Notes: generated by a model not told the origin, from the letters alone. Positions 1 through 9,630 are shown, numbered from the stretch's first letter. The stretch is 64,000 nt of DNA from Opitutales bacterium (GCA_016928295.1 JAFGLA010000086.1:36365-100364), one strand, 5' to 3'. Numbers and translations: made by a program.

Positions 1-1554
1 GAGCTTCGTCTTCAGCGCAGCCCCGGGCAGCCGCTCAACCTGTTGCGCCTCATACGTTCTAACAGCTTCTTCAAGTCGCTGCCGGTTCTCATATACACTG
101 CCGTCACTTCTCGCGACATGGTAAAGACCGCGCTCAACTTGCGCGTTCAGAACTACCTTATTAAGCCATATGCGGCGGACAAGGTGTTCACCGAGGTGCG
201 CCGTGCCCAGGAATGGGGTTGGATAAACGGACACTTTGACGATCCGCGTTCATTTTGTGCGCAGATGGGCTTGTCGATTGACGCTTGGAGGATGCTTCTT
301 GAGGGGCTTCTAAAGCAGCTTCAGGCCCTGTCACCAAGTCTCAAACTAATCGTGGAAAAGCGCGACATCGAGCCGTTTGCCGACGAGATTGGCAGGCTCA
401 TCAAGTCCTGCGAGGCCTGCGGGTTCTGGACTTTGTACGATGTGCTTAACGACCTGATTAGTGCCGTGGAGGCGCAGCAGTGGATGCGGGTTCATACAGC
501 CGTCGGCAACATCGCCATAGCGGACAAGTTTGTAATGCACATGCTTGAGCCGGACCGCTTCCCCGCCGGTTTTGTCGATGCGGACCAGTTCGGCGAAGAG
601 CGCATTGTAAGAGATCCCAATTCGTGGCTGCACGACAACGTGCTTTCCCGCTGCCCTTTGGCGGACAGGGATCAGGTATTCAGCCGCGTTGCGGAATTAA
701 AATCCTTCCCCGTGGGAGAGAGCAAAGCCGCCGCGTTCCGCCTCGCCGCGGACGGGCACGGCTCCAGTATTCAGGCGGTAAGCGAAGTCGTTGAGAACGA
801 CCCCTGCCTTGGCGCCCTTCTCATGCAGGCTGTAAACCGCATGATCGTGGACCGCGATTCAATGGTGGAGGACTCTCTTCAGGCCGTGCAGCTTCTTGGC
901 GGGGGCAGGTTGAGGGACGCTGCAACGGAGATGGTCACCATTCCGGAGCGCCGCTTCGACATGCCGCCCCATGTTAATTGGTACGGCTTTTGGATGTATC
1001 AGTTCGGCTGCGCAAAGCTCTGCGAATACATATGCGAGTTCATGGAAATACACATTTTCATGCCACACGCTTTCTGGGCCGGAATGTATCACGACCTTGG
1101 CAAGGTGGCGCTCGCCGCCGTGTACCCTGAGAGTTTTTCGGGCGCGTCAAAGCTTGCGCACGATACGGAAACAAGCATGGACGAGGCTTACATAAAGCTC
1201 ATCGGTGTGACGCCTGCCGAGGTCGGGGCGCATCTTGCCGAACGCTTCGGATTTCCGCCCTGGATAGCCGATGTGATGCTTCACGTGGGCAACCCCGAGG
1301 AGTCGATCGAGTATCGGGAGCTTACTGCAATTGTAAGCTTTGCGAGCGCGCTTTGCCTGCGCTATCGTATCGGCAGTAACGGGGACCGCCCGCCGCCTGC
1401 GGATCTTCCCTTGAGCGAGTTCCCGGGCTGGTCCATAATCCAGCAGAGGGTATTCCCGAGCTTCGACATCCTGCGCTTTGGCGACGTGATGGTGGACTGG
1501 AGCGCAAGGCTGCTCTTGCAGATGACGGGCCGCGACAGTTACGTGACCGACTAA
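1..1554 (+). CDS. Response regulator with HDOD domain (5' end outside window)
   Basis: The reading frame is open from the first base, so the start lies upstream. The first 60 or so codons are the back half of a CheY-like receiver domain: a hydrophobic strand ending in YTA (switch Thr) and the conserved Lys in YLIKPY at about residue 55. A helical linker follows, then an HDOD domain at roughly residues 215-410, with an HD-like patch (YHDLGKVALAA) and the usual pattern of Leu-rich helices. HDOD proteins are non-catalytic HD relatives used in bacterial signalling, often tied to motility or second-messenger control. The output of this one is unknown. The stop at 1554 is followed by AAGGAG, 180 bp before the signal peptidase gene. 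Family call is solid; the role is not known. Confidence 0.85.
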   Translation, partial: ELRLQRSPGQPLNLLRLIRSNSFFKSLPVLIYTAVTSRDMVKTALNLRVQNYLIKPYAADKVFTEVRRAQEWGWINGHFDDPRSFCAQMGLSIDAWRMLLEGLLKQLQALSPSLKLIVEKRDIEPFADEIGRLIKSCEACGFWTLYDVLNDLISAVEAQQWMRVHTAVGNIAIADKFVMHMLEPDRFPAGFVDADQFGEERIVRDPNSWLHDNVLSRCPLADRDQVFSRVAELKSFPVGESKAAAFRLAADGHGSSIQAVSEVVENDPCLGALLMQAVNRMIVDRDSMVEDSLQAVQLLGGGRLRDAATEMVTIPERRFDMPPHVNWYGFWMYQFGCAKLCEYICEFMEIHIFMPHAFWAGMYHDLGKVALAAVYPESFSGASKLAHDTETSMDEAYIKLIGVTPAEVGAHLAERFGFPPWIADVMLHVGNPEESIEYRELTAIVSFASALCLRYRIGSNGDRPPPADLPLSEFPGWSIIQQRVFPSFDILRFGDVMVDWSARLLLQMTGRDSYVTD

Positions 1555-1561
1555 GGAGTGT

Positions 1562-1762
1562 TTGCAAATAGGCGGAGCGAGTGGCGGTATGTTTTTCAGA
1601 CGTTCCCAATGCCGTGTTCACCACGAGACTTCAGCTTGCTCGTTGTCATTTCTCCCCAAATGGGCCTTGCCTGTGAGTATTTTTACTTTTGGTGGGATTT
1701 TTGTTCTCATCGTGCCCGCTTTTGCGGCAGGATTGATGCAGAATGTCCAAGATAAGTCGTAA
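1562..1762 (+). CDS. Possible small single-span membrane protein
   Basis: This is a short frame of 66 codons (58 from the internal ATG at 1589). It lies between the HDOD regulator and lepB and overlaps the lepB start by 20 bases, which would allow translational coupling. The C-terminal half contains one convincing membrane segment (VSIFTFGGIFVLIVPAFAAGL). The N-terminal part is short and basic with two Cys. AAGGAG at 1553-1558 is too close to the TTG at 1562 to decide the start. No family is recognised. It may be only the lepB leader. The membrane segment and the coupling geometry are the only support. Confidence 0.33.
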   Translation: MQIGGASGGMFFRRSQCRVHHETSACSLSFLPKWALPVSIFTFGGIFVLIVPAFAAGLMQNVQDKS

Positions 1763-2990
1763 GTTGCTCAAACAGGCGGACGAACAGTGCCGCATTGCCG
1801 AGAAGATTTTCCACTACCGCTGCGACGTGCTTGGCGAGGAGAGGCGTTCCGCTCTGCGCTCCACTCTGGACAGGGTGCAAGAAATAAAGGACAGCCACGA
1901 TCCGCAGACGCCCGAAGCGCTGGAGAGCGCCATGGAGGCTCTGGACGCGGAGATGAAGCTCTGCGGCGGGACTTTCTATCCCAAGCGCGGGCTTAATGAG
2001 AATGTTGAAGTTCTGCTTGTCGCGGCACTGCTCGCCATTGGCATTCGCATGTTTTTCGTTCAGCCTTTCCGCATCCCGACAAACTCGATGTATCCCACTT
2101 ACAATGGGATGACCTTCGAGGTCTTTGAAGATCCTGACAAGACGCCTTCCGTTCTTATGCGCCCCATTCGCGCCGTGACTCTTGGCGCAAGCCGTGTCGA
2201 GGTAATCGCGCCCGAAGATGGGGAGATTGTCATCCCGCTGGCTCGCAACGTGGCCGTTAAGGAGGGTTATACGCTCCCCGGGCGTGCCGTGAAGGCGCGC
2301 AAGTGGTTCGGCCTTCTGCCCACTACAAACGCGGAGCACGTGCTTCAAGTCGGCGGGAAGTTGCAGCCGGTGCAGGTGCCGGTGGAGTTTCAGTTGTCCA
2401 AGGTGCTGTGGAGGCGTTTTGGCGCGCCTACGACGGACAAGCTGCGCCTTGGCCCGGGCGGGGTGTGGTATTATCACACCGGTGTGCAGGCTGTTAAGGG
2501 CGAATCTTGCCTCAGTTTCGACATTCTACTCGGGGACCAGTTGTTTGTGGACCGCGTCAGCTACCACTTTCGCGCCCCGCGCGTGGGAGAGCCTATCGTG
2601 TTTCGCACCGACTCCATCGAGGGCATGTCCGAGGGCGAGCGGGGCAAGTATTACATCAAGCGCCTTGTGGGCGTGGGTGGAGACGAGCTTCGCGTCGAGG
2701 CTCCCGTTCTTTACCGCAACGGCAAGCCGATCGAGGGGGCGGAAGCCTTTGAGTTGAACGCCCAAAAGGAAGGCGAATACGAGGGCTACCTGGAAGAGAT
2801 AACCAACCGGGATCAGGCGCCGCTCGTGGAGCCGTTCACCGTGCCGCAGGGCCAGTGCTTCGCCATGGGCGACAATTCCGACGAAAGCGCCGACAGTCGA
2901 TTCTGGGGGACTCTTCCGCAGAACGCCATCGTGGGCAAGGCTCTTGTCATATACTACCCGTTCACAGATCACGTAGGCGCGGCAAAGTAG
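1743..2990 (+). CDS. lepB: Signal peptidase I
   Basis: This enzyme cleaves signal peptides from exported preproteins at the outer face of the inner membrane. The catalytic Ser box is clear (FRIPTNSMYPT, about residue 118), directly after a membrane segment (VLLVAALLAIGIRMFFVQPF). The catalytic Lys box (YYIKRLVGVGGDEL) lies near residue 305 and the C-terminal GDNSDESADSRFWG box near 377. At 415 residues it is longer than the E. coli enzyme (about 320). The extra length is an N-terminal acidic helical stretch of about 90 residues and an insert of about 150 residues between the Ser and Lys boxes. Long inserts occur in Bacteroidota and PVC homologues. The start ATG at 1743 is taken because the frame has no better start before the membrane segment. 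Confidence 0.95.
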   Translation: MSKISRKLLKQADEQCRIAEKIFHYRCDVLGEERRSALRSTLDRVQEIKDSHDPQTPEALESAMEALDAEMKLCGGTFYPKRGLNENVEVLLVAALLAIGIRMFFVQPFRIPTNSMYPTYNGMTFEVFEDPDKTPSVLMRPIRAVTLGASRVEVIAPEDGEIVIPLARNVAVKEGYTLPGRAVKARKWFGLLPTTNAEHVLQVGGKLQPVQVPVEFQLSKVLWRRFGAPTTDKLRLGPGGVWYYHTGVQAVKGESCLSFDILLGDQLFVDRVSYHFRAPRVGEPIVFRTDSIEGMSEGERGKYYIKRLVGVGGDELRVEAPVLYRNGKPIEGAEAFELNAQKEGEYEGYLEEITNRDQAPLVEPFTVPQGQCFAMGDNSDESADSRFWGTLPQNAIVGKALVIYYPFTDHVGAAK

Positions 2991-3155
2991 GGCAGGCTGT
3001 TGCTTGTAATGAGCTGGCTTTTTTGAGCGCGTTCACAAAATTGTCATAATACTTCATTGTGTTCGTCGGGCGAATGCGCACTCTTTTCACTCGCTTTCAC
3101 GAGTGCATTTGTCGAAGCGCACGGTGAAGCAATAACCGGCTGGCGTTCAAGAGTC

Positions 3156-3914
3156 ATGGATTCGGAAACCGTCAAAAAGTATTACCGCACAACCAGTGTG
3201 CTGGATCACTACACAAGGGCAACCTTCGGAGTCGGACTGTGGATTTCGGAGAAGGTTGCCTTCACGCGCTATTTTCAGAAGCGGCACCCTTTGCTGGAGC
3301 TGGGCACCGGAACGGGACGCATCGCGTTCGGGCTGGAAGAGCTGGGCTACACGGACATCAGCGCCATAGACTTGTCCGAGGCAATGGTGGGGCAGGCGGT
3401 GGATATTGCCGTTGCCAAGTCCTCAAAGGTGAAGTTCCGCGCCGCCGACGCGTGCAAGCTGCCTTACGGGGACGCGAGTTTCGACGGTGCCGTGTTCGGC
3501 TTCAACGGAATGATGCAGATTCCCGGGAGAGAGCGGCGCAGAACGGCCATGCGGGAAATATGCCGCGTTTGCAGGCCCGGTTCGTTTTTTATTTTCACAA
3601 CTCACGATCGGGACAATCCCCACCACCGGCATTACTGGGAGGAGCAGCGCCGCCTGTGGGAGTGCAACGCGCAGGATCCGCGCTTGGAGGATTTTGGCGA
3701 CCGCTACGAGGAGACGCCTCTTGGGATGCTCTTTATTCACATCCCGCTAAGGCCGGAGATTCACGACGACATCGACCAGACGGGCTGGGAATACGTAAGC
3801 GATACTCCAAGGAGTCTCCTGGCCAACGAAGGTGCGGCGGTGAGGGAGTTTAGCGACGATTGCCGCTTCTGGATCGTAAGAAAGCCCGGAGGAAAGACCC
3901 ACGAGCTGGATTAG
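3156..3914 (+). CDS. Class I SAM-dependent methyltransferase
   Basis: The fold is a Rossmann-type methyltransferase of the Methyltransf_11/25 type, about 252 residues from ATG 3156. Motif I is LLELGTGTGRIAFGLEELG (SAM-binding glycine loop, about residue 48). The acidic residue closing strand 2 is in AIDLSEAMV, motif II is the stretch around AADACKLPYGDASFDGAVF, and the post-motif loop has the REICRVCRPGSFFIFTTH strand. The substrate is not evident; small-molecule or ubiquinone-type methyltransferases look like this. The frame extends upstream to 3057, but the 33 extra residues do not resemble the family, so ATG 3156 is preferred. The gene stands alone, 165 bp after lepB and convergent with the chemoreceptor. 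Confidence 0.85.
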   Translation: MDSETVKKYYRTTSVLDHYTRATFGVGLWISEKVAFTRYFQKRHPLLELGTGTGRIAFGLEELGYTDISAIDLSEAMVGQAVDIAVAKSSKVKFRAADACKLPYGDASFDGAVFGFNGMMQIPGRERRRTAMREICRVCRPGSFFIFTTHDRDNPHHRHYWEEQRRLWECNAQDPRLEDFGDRYEETPLGMLFIHIPLRPEIHDDIDQTGWEYVSDTPRSLLANEGAAVREFSDDCRFWIVRKPGGKTHELD

Positions 3915-4011
3915 GGAGCTGTGCTCCTGGCCAAGAGAACGGGGTTATTTTAGCGATTGGGGGCCCAATTTGAAGACACAGTCTAGGGATGGGCTTATGC
4001 ACATAAACAGT

Positions 4012-4119
4012 GGCAGGACGTATGTCGGCCTTTCTTGTTCGCACCCCCTTAAGCAATGTCTTTTTGCCCCAGACTCATTGCAGTAGGCGCCTCGATTAAG
4101 CCTTTACATACGTCCTGCC
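4012..4119. ncRNA. Nested inverted repeat, possible structured RNA
   Basis: A perfect 14-bp inverted repeat (GGCAGGACGTATGT at 4012-4025, complement at 4106-4119) encloses 80 bases. These hold a second stem (CTTAA 4048-4052 with TTAAG 4096-4100) and directly inside it a hairpin (GCAATG-TCT 4053-4061 with AGA-CT-CATTGC 4071-4081). The three stems nest without clashing. The element sits between two convergent genes and has no U-tract on either side, so it does not look like a plain terminator. It could be a small RNA on either strand or a repeat-derived hairpin. No known RNA family is recognised. Confidence 0.4.
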
Positions 4120-4178
4120 GAAGTTTTCTCTTTACCAAGCGTAGGGATTTGCAGCCCCTCCATCGCTATTTGTCACAT

Positions 4179-5765
4179 TTAGTTACTCATTGATAGAAAG
4201 CGGGTTTCCTGCTTCTTGCTGTGTAAGCCGTTCTTGGATGATGCCGAATGGGGCGGTGTTTTGGCAGGGGCGGTGTTTATGAACGTGTTCATACCGGATG
4301 CGATGCCGTTCTGGCTGCCTGTGGCGCCGTTCGCGTTTGCGCTCTTCTGAACTAGGGCCTTCATAATTTGGACCGTTTCCTTCAGGCCGTTGGCGTGCGC
4401 GCTTAGTTCCTCCGCCGCGGAGGCCGTTTCCTCGGCATTGCTGGCGTTGCTCTGGGTGACTTTGTCCACCTCGGACACCGCTACTGTAAGCTGGGATATG
4501 CCTCTGTTCTGCTCTTCGGAAGCCTGCGCGATTTCGTTTATGAGCATGTTCATCTCTGTGGTCTTTTCCAGAATGGCGTCCAGAGATTCTGCAACGCGGG
4601 AGGATATATGCACCCCGTTATTGCTGTTCTTTATAGCTTCCTCGATCTTGACCGATGTTTCCTTGGCCGAATTGGCGCTTCGCTGCGCAAGGTTGCGAAC
4701 CTCTTCCGCCACCACGGCGAATCCCGCGCCTGCCTCGCCTGCACGGGCTGCTTCAACGGCGGCGTTCAGCGCAAGAATGTTTGTCTGGAAGGCTATCTCG
4801 TCGATTGTTTTTATAATCTGTGAAATACCGGATGAGGATTCCTTGATGGCGTTCATCGCCGTCTGCATGCTGCGCATTTGTTCGGCGCTGTCGTCTGCGG
4901 CCTGTTTCATGCCGTCGGCAAGCAGCTTGGCTTTGCCCGCACTTGCCGCGTTCTGTGCCGTCATGGAGGCCATTTCTTCCAGTGAGGAACTGGTTTCTTC
5001 AAGGCTTGAAGCCTGCTCGCTGGCACCTTCCGCAAGCATGTTGCTGGCCGATGATACCTGGAACGAGGCAGCCGCCACCTGATTGGAGCCGTCGTCTATG
5101 GCGTGAATGGCTTCGTTGAGCACCTTGTTCGTCTTGCGCGTAATTATTGTGGCGATGACGATTGAAATGATCAGCGCAGCAACGATGCCGCTCGTTGTGG
5201 TGAAAATACTTGTCGAAATGGTGTTTTCGATGGTGTCGCGCATTTCGATACCGCGCTCCTCGTTGAACTTCACCATTTCCTGCAATGTATCGCGGTATTC
5301 ACGATAAATAGGGAAGAATGTATCGTTGATATAGTTGTAGGCTTCGCCTGTCCTATTCTCTATTGCCATTTGTAAGATAATATCCGAAGAGCTTATAAAC
5401 GATGCCTTTAGCTTGTTGGACTTATCGAATAACTGGAGGTTCTTTTCGGATATGATTGTTGACTCATATTCTTTCAGTAATTTCTCGTTGTTTGTCTCAA
5501 GTGTCTGAAAAACACTCGTAAGCCGTTCCTTTTCCTGGGCGTTGGTCTCTCTTACAATTCGTTCCAGATAGGAGTATTCCTGAGACAGGTTATCTTTTAT
5601 CTGTGCGATTTTTATGGCGCCTGGCAGTGCATTATTTCCCATGATGCCAGAGTCTCTGTGTATCGTGCTAAGCGAGAAGTAACTCATTGCCCCTATGATA
5701 CTTACTATTGCGCACAGGCATAGAAAGCCGAGCGTTATTCGTTTTGCGATGGTCCAGTCATTCAT
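4179..5765 (-). CDS. Methyl-accepting chemotaxis protein
   Basis: This is a transmembrane chemoreceptor that would signal to CheA/CheW. There are two membrane spans: one near the N-terminus ([21 protein letters not shown]) and one around residues 191-209. Between them is a periplasmic helical region of about 150 residues like a four-helix-bundle sensor. The cytoplasmic part is a long coiled coil whose tip has the signature [19 protein letters not shown] followed by [20 protein letters not shown] see no clear HAMP domain after the second span; the coil begins at once. No CheB/CheR pentapeptide tether is present at the C-terminus. The start is ATG 5765, preceded by GGGAG 11 bases upstream; an in-frame ATG at 5783 is the alternative. 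No che genes are adjacent. Its presence fits the flagellum-related genes near 47-52 kb. Confidence 0.93.
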   Translation of the reverse strand: MNDWTIAKRITLGFLCLCAIVSIIGAMSYFSLSTIHRDSGIMGNNALPGAIKIAQIKDNLSQEYSYLERIVRETNAQEKERLTSVFQTLETNNEKLLKEYESTIISEKNLQLFDKSNKLKASFISSSDIILQMAIENRTGEAYNYINDTFFPIYREYRDTLQEMVKFNEERGIEMRDTIENTISTSIFTTTSGIVAALIISIVIATIITRKTNKVLNEAIHAIDDGSNQVAAASFQVSSASNMLAEGASEQASSLEETSSSLEEMASMTAQNAASAGKAKLLADGMKQAADDSAEQMRSMQTAMNAIKESSSGISQIIKTIDEIAFQTNILALNAAVEAARAGEAGAGFAVVAEEVRNLAQRSANSAKETSVKIEEAIKNSNNGVHISSRVAESLDAILEKTTEMNMLINEIAQASEEQNRGISQLTVAVSEVDKVTQSNASNAEETASAAEELSAHANGLKETVQIMKALVQKSANANGATGSQNGIASGMNTFINTAPAKTPPHSASSKNGLHSKKQETRFLSMSN

Positions 5766-6033
5766 CGTGTCATTCACTCCCATTCTCAGTTAGTTTTTGT
5801 AATACTTGGGAAGGCGCTTATGTTGCCTTGCTCCCCGAAAGCCTTGTTAGTCCGCAGTGTGATAAAGGGTGCCGACTGACTTTTTTCTAAAGTTAGTTAT
5901 AATAATTAATGACGCTGCTTGGGTTATATTGGAATAGTGGGAGGTATGAGTCGCTTATGAATAAATTGTAAAAACTCTATTACTTGCTCTAGAATATGAA
6001 TCTCAACAAACTAAAACAAATGTCTGTGGTAAT

Positions 6034-6315
6034 TTGCAAGGGGAATTTCGTACATTTGTACGAGTGACACTATCCGACGCATTCGCACAGGTATTGCGTG
6101 GGCACAGGTTGAAGGCAGGACTCAGCCAGGAAGAGCTTGGTTTTGAAGCTCAATTGCATCCTGGTACTATCTCGTTGTTTGAGAGAGGGTTGCGATGCCC
6201 TTCCCTCAATACGGTGTTCCTGCTGGCAAGGGCAATGAACATTCCTCCTGAGTTGATGGTTGCTGAAATCGCAGCCATGTATCCCAGAGTCGGTGTCGTT
6301 GACGGGTCCGCGTGA
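6034..6315 (+). CDS. XRE-family helix-turn-helix regulator
   Basis: This is a small DNA-binding protein consisting almost entirely of one Cro/C1-type helix-turn-helix: LRGHRLKAGLSQEELGF, then LHPGTISLFERGLRCPS, then LNTVFLLARAMNIPPELM. There is no effector domain, so it probably acts as a simple repressor or activator. The start is uncertain: TTG 6034 or GTG 6064. A perfect dyad lies at 6049-6062, right where a GTG 6064 start would have its ribosome site. It is divergent from the chemoreceptor, across an AT-rich gap of about 270 bp with no other gene. Confidence 0.8.
   Translation: MQGEFRTFVRVTLSDAFAQVLRGHRLKAGLSQEELGFEAQLHPGTISLFERGLRCPSLNTVFLLARAMNIPPELMVAEIAAMYPRVGVVDGSA
6049..6062. promoter_or_regulatory. 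Dyad overlapping the XRE gene start
   Basis: CGTACATTTGTACG is a perfect 6-2-6 inverted repeat one base before a possible GTG start at 6064. The position suits an autoregulatory operator for the XRE protein. This is inference from position and symmetry only. If TTG 6034 is the true start, the dyad lies inside the coding sequence. Confidence 0.35.
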
Positions 6316-6581
6316 ACTGATGGCAGGTTGAGTTATGCCTGCGAGGAACTATCCGGACCTTGTCCAGATGGGCGTATGTTTTTGTTCGTGCGCATTAACA
6401 CGCTTTCGCAAGCTTGTTGCTGTGTCGTCTCTTGTAGGGGTTTGCAAAAGACGTTCCAGTATACCCCCGGATTCTCAACCGCGGTGTTATCCCATGAGCC
6501 GAAAGTGCTGGTCTTAACAGTAAAGCCTCCGCAATCCGGCGGGAGTTCCATTTGCAGACGCTTCCTAACTCAAGAAAAGCA

Positions 6582-7559
6582 CTAAATCATGCCCTTGAGG
6601 ACGCCCGGGAGGCGTGTCAGGCTATTGTGGACGGCAGTTTTTACGGCCTCGTCCTCTTTCTCGTTCCTGTCGGCAAACAGGATGGCCCAGCCGGGCAGGG
6701 CGTAGCAGTCTTCTTCGCAGACAACGCCCTCCACTTCAAAGCTGTCGATTCCGGCGGCCCTTACCATATAGTCGGCAAGCTGTATCGCAGCCGCGCTCTT
6801 GGCGTATTCGCCGGCCTTTTCAGGATCGTTGTGCCAGCGCACCGGCTCGATAATTTCCGGCCCAAGGTGATGCTTTTCAAGGTAATAGGCGCCTATGCGG
6901 GCGTGATCCCAGCCGATCAGCTCAACCTCGTTGCGGCAGAGTTCCGCCGTACTGGACGCGGGCATTGCAAGCAGCTTTCCGAACGCGCTAGGGAAAGTCG
7001 ATGCAGCGACGATTTTTCCCACGTTGTGAATCAGTCCGATGATGTAATCGGTATCGTCCTCAAAGCACACTCCGGCGATGGAAAGTATCTCACGCGTGAT
7101 TATTCCGCAGCCAATGCTGTGCCTCCACAGCTTTTGCCAAGGCGCGTTCTTGAACCCGCCACCGTGCATTCGCTCAAAGTCCTCGATAATTGGGGTGGCG
7201 AGCGCAAGCTCCCTTATCTGCCTGAGGCCGAGGTAGAATATCGCTTCCTCGATGTTGTTCACCCGCTGGGACAGACCGAAAAACACGCTGTTAACGAGCT
7301 TGAGCAGGCGGGATGTGAGCGATGGGTCTCTGCGTATAACTTCCGCGATCTGAGAGGTGAAGCTGTTTTCCGCGTACACAAGCTCGCTCAGGGCTGTGCC
7401 TATGCTGCGTAGCGACGCAAGCCTTGGCGCCCCTTCAATTTTACGGGCTATAATCTCGTCAGAATAAATCGGATCTTGGGCCATCGACTGAACCGGCAAG
7501 GGAAAGTTATGAAGACTGGGAGAGTCTGCAACAAGCGTATTGACAGCGTCAAACGACAA
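6582..7559 (-). CDS. HDOD domain protein
   Basis: This is a 325-residue protein with a single HDOD domain over roughly residues 38-240. The start of the domain is visible in APRLASLRSIGTALSEL and the middle in VIRRDPSLTSRLLKLVNSVFF, followed by IEEAIFYLGLRQIRELAL. The HD-like region reads GLIHNVGKIVAAS, where HN replaces the metal-binding HD pair, as is usual in HDOD proteins. There is no receiver or DNA-binding domain. The role is probably an adaptor in signalling. It is one of three HDOD proteins in the window (1-1554 and 15699-17324 are the others). The 266-bp gap before it, 6316-6581, shows nothing I can name. Confidence 0.88.
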   Translation of the reverse strand: MSFDAVNTLVADSPSLHNFPLPVQSMAQDPIYSDEIIARKIEGAPRLASLRSIGTALSELVYAENSFTSQIAEVIRRDPSLTSRLLKLVNSVFFGLSQRVNNIEEAIFYLGLRQIRELALATPIIEDFERMHGGGFKNAPWQKLWRHSIGCGIITREILSIAGVCFEDDTDYIIGLIHNVGKIVAASTFPSAFGKLLAMPASSTAELCRNEVELIGWDHARIGAYYLEKHHLGPEIIEPVRWHNDPEKAGEYAKSAAAIQLADYMVRAAGIDSFEVEGVVCEEDCYALPGWAILFADRNEKEDEAVKTAVHNSLTRLPGVLKGMI

Positions 7560-7752
7560 TTTCGTTTACACGAAAAGTCCTGACACTCCCTATGGAGCGT
7601 CTGAAAATAGAACTCCCGTCGTAATGCGAGTGTCTTTCCGGTTAAAAATCAACCCATTCGGTTTGTGAATCCTGATTCACCTCGCCTCATGTTCTGATTT
7701 TTTTCTCGAAAACCCATCTCGCCTACTCGGTCCGTCTATTTTCAGGCACTCC

Positions 7753-9630
7753 CTAGCTGTATGGTTCGCGAAGCTGTTTGTCGAATTCCTTTAGTGCAGA
7801 ACGCTCCTTGGCCATGCTCATTGCGATAAGATTCTGTCTTGTTTCGAGCTGTCCCCGCTTGAGGTGGAGGAAATGCAGGTTGCGCTCGTGCTGTTCCAAG
7901 TCGTTTGGCGGGGGAATGTGCACATCCGGGGCTGTGCTTGCCGCGGCCAGCATTCCGCCTTTTACAAACAATCCGCCAACCATTAGCCCGAGGCCTATCA
8001 CCACGTAGATGAACGCCGCCCTTGGCGAGAAAAGGAGGCCGAAGTAAAGAATCACAAAGCCAATTGCCTGAAGCGCGAGCTGCCAGGCGGGGTTCTTGGG
8101 CGCCTTCTGGCGGGAGGATGGTTTTTCGCTAATGCGTTGAGCGCGCCTTCTAAGGCGGGACAGGCGCTCGGCTTCGCTCTCGATTTCGCCGCCCAGTCGT
8201 TTAATCTGCCCCTGCACTGCGCTGAGCGATTCGCTCTCCTTGTTTATCTTCAGCTCGCTGTTGGTGACAGACTCAAGAATCTCCTTTCGCCGCGCCTCCC
8301 AGCAGGCGGCTATCTTCTTCTTGTCCGCCTCGGAAGGGTTATATTTCACAAGGCGCATGTAGTCTTCGACCACCTGCCTAAGCTCCGGTCTGAGTCGGTA
8401 GTTGTTGCCCGTGTTTTCAAAGTATGCGGGTGTTGAAGAAACAAGCCTTGCGGCGTCCGTCCCGATGGAGCCGAGCACCTCCTTCAATAGCGCTTCGTTA
8501 AAGTAGTTGAATGCGCAAAGACGGCATAGGATTTCCCTGTTCTCGGGCGAAGGGATTGCCGCATGAATGCGGGAGAATTGCTCTGCAACGGGCTGCACTT
8601 TGCGGAAGCTGCGCGGATACTTCCGCTCCATGTATTTGGTCAGGGCGATTCTGGCGTCCCTGCCCAGTGTTAGCGTGCGGTTCTGCCAAGCGCTGCCCTC
8701 TATGTCGCTATTGCGAAGGGCCTGAATTGTCGATCCTGCCTCTTCCTCGCTCATGAGGGTCTTGAGCAGTTCCATGTTGATCTCTGGCAGCGCGGCGGCC
8801 ATGCAGGCGTTTTCGCGCTGAGTCTCGCCCATGTCCTCAAGTATGTTCTCGGCAAACAGAATCAAGGCCCTGTCCTGCCGCTCCTGCAAGATTTCATCCG
8901 CAGCGTTTGCCAGCTTGCCCGGCAGGCCGCCGCAACGCTGATACAGCTCAGGTTCAAACTCAGCGGGGAACTTGTTGTCACGTGCCCATTCTTCGACTTC
9001 GTCTATTGTCAGGGCGGGCAGGGGAACTTCCTCCGGCGGCATACGCTCGGGAAAGAGCGAGCCAAGCTCGTCGCCGTTTTTCTTGTTGCTTGTGACTATG
9101 ACGCGGGTGCTAACCGTGTCGCTGTTCTGAGGGAGCAATCTGGCGATGCTCTGGCGCAGTTGCGGGGGGTAGTTCAACAGCCCGGGCAAGGCGAAAATTA
9201 TCTGAAGATCCCTGTTGTTGCGGGGATTGTTCAGGATGTGCTGTTCGAGCAAGTCCGCCCACACTGTAAGGCGTGCTTCCGGCGGAAGCGGGCGGCCTGC
9301 TTCTTCAAGGCGCGTTGCCTGGCTGTCCAAGCTCGCCGCGATGTGTTTCAGCGCATCGTCGAGATTGCCGCGGTTGGCTCTGGCTCCTGCTATGAAAGCG
9401 GCGGCCACGTCGTCGTTTTCAATAGAGTCCAGCTTGAAGAGGATGCGCGGGATTTCCCCTTGGCTGACAATCTGCCAGAGCCTTTCGATAAAGCTTCGCT
9501 TTCCAGCCCCGTCAGGCCCGCTGATGTGATACAGCAGGCAAAGCCTTCCGGACGGAGGCATGCGAGACCCCAGCTCCTCAGCCATGAACTGGAGCTGTGT
9601 CTTGTGTCCTACGTAGCTGGAGCCATCCAT
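7753..9630 (-). CDS. Membrane-anchored P-loop NTPase of unknown function
   Basis: The N-terminus has a P-loop (HISGPDGAGKRSFIERL, residues 36-52), followed by a probable Walker B strand (RDLQIIFALPG, about residue 165) and a sensor-like strand (TRVIVTSNKKN). The layout resembles STAND/AAA-type ATPases. The middle is helical with a winged-helix-like stretch. Around residues 455-510 there is a charged coiled coil, then two membrane spans at about 517-534 and 540-560, then a short cytoplasmic coiled-coil tail. The protein would thus sit as a hairpin in the inner membrane with ATPase and tail on the same side. No close family is recognised. It is followed downstream by the HDOD gene (6582-7559) after 190 bp and may share its transcript. 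Confidence 0.7.
   Translation of the reverse strand: MDGSSYVGHKTQLQFMAEELGSRMPPSGRLCLLYHISGPDGAGKRSFIERLWQIVSQGEIPRILFKLDSIENDDVAAAFIAGARANRGNLDDALKHIAASLDSQATRLEEAGRPLPPEARLTVWADLLEQHILNNPRNNRDLQIIFALPGLLNYPPQLRQSIARLLPQNSDTVSTRVIVTSNKKNGDELGSLFPERMPPEEVPLPALTIDEVEEWARDNKFPAEFEPELYQRCGGLPGKLANAADEILQERQDRALILFAENILEDMGETQRENACMAAALPEINMELLKTLMSEEEAGSTIQALRNSDIEGSAWQNRTLTLGRDARIALTKYMERKYPRSFRKVQPVAEQFSRIHAAIPSPENREILCRLCAFNYFNEALLKEVLGSIGTDAARLVSSTPAYFENTGNNYRLRPELRQVVEDYMRLVKYNPSEADKKKIAACWEARRKEILESVTNSELKINKESESLSAVQGQIKRLGGEIESEAERLSRLRRRAQRISEKPSSRQKAPKNPAWQLALQAIGFVILYFGLLFSPRAAFIYVVIGLGLMVGGLFVKGGMLAAASTAPDVHIPPPNDLEQHERNLHFLHLKRGQLETRQNLIAMSMAKERSALKEFDKQLREPYS

Noticed and set aside
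1707..2477. 256-codon minus-strand frame opposite lepB
   Set aside because: It is a shadow of the signal peptidase gene, rich in Arg, His and Leu without domain character.
4048..4119. Integron attC site
   Set aside because: The inverted repeat lacks the RYYYAAC and GTTRRRY core sites and no integrase or cassette array is present.
6316..6581. Several short overlapping frames on both strands
   Set aside because: None has a ribosome site, domain or coding bias. The stretch is treated as non-coding.
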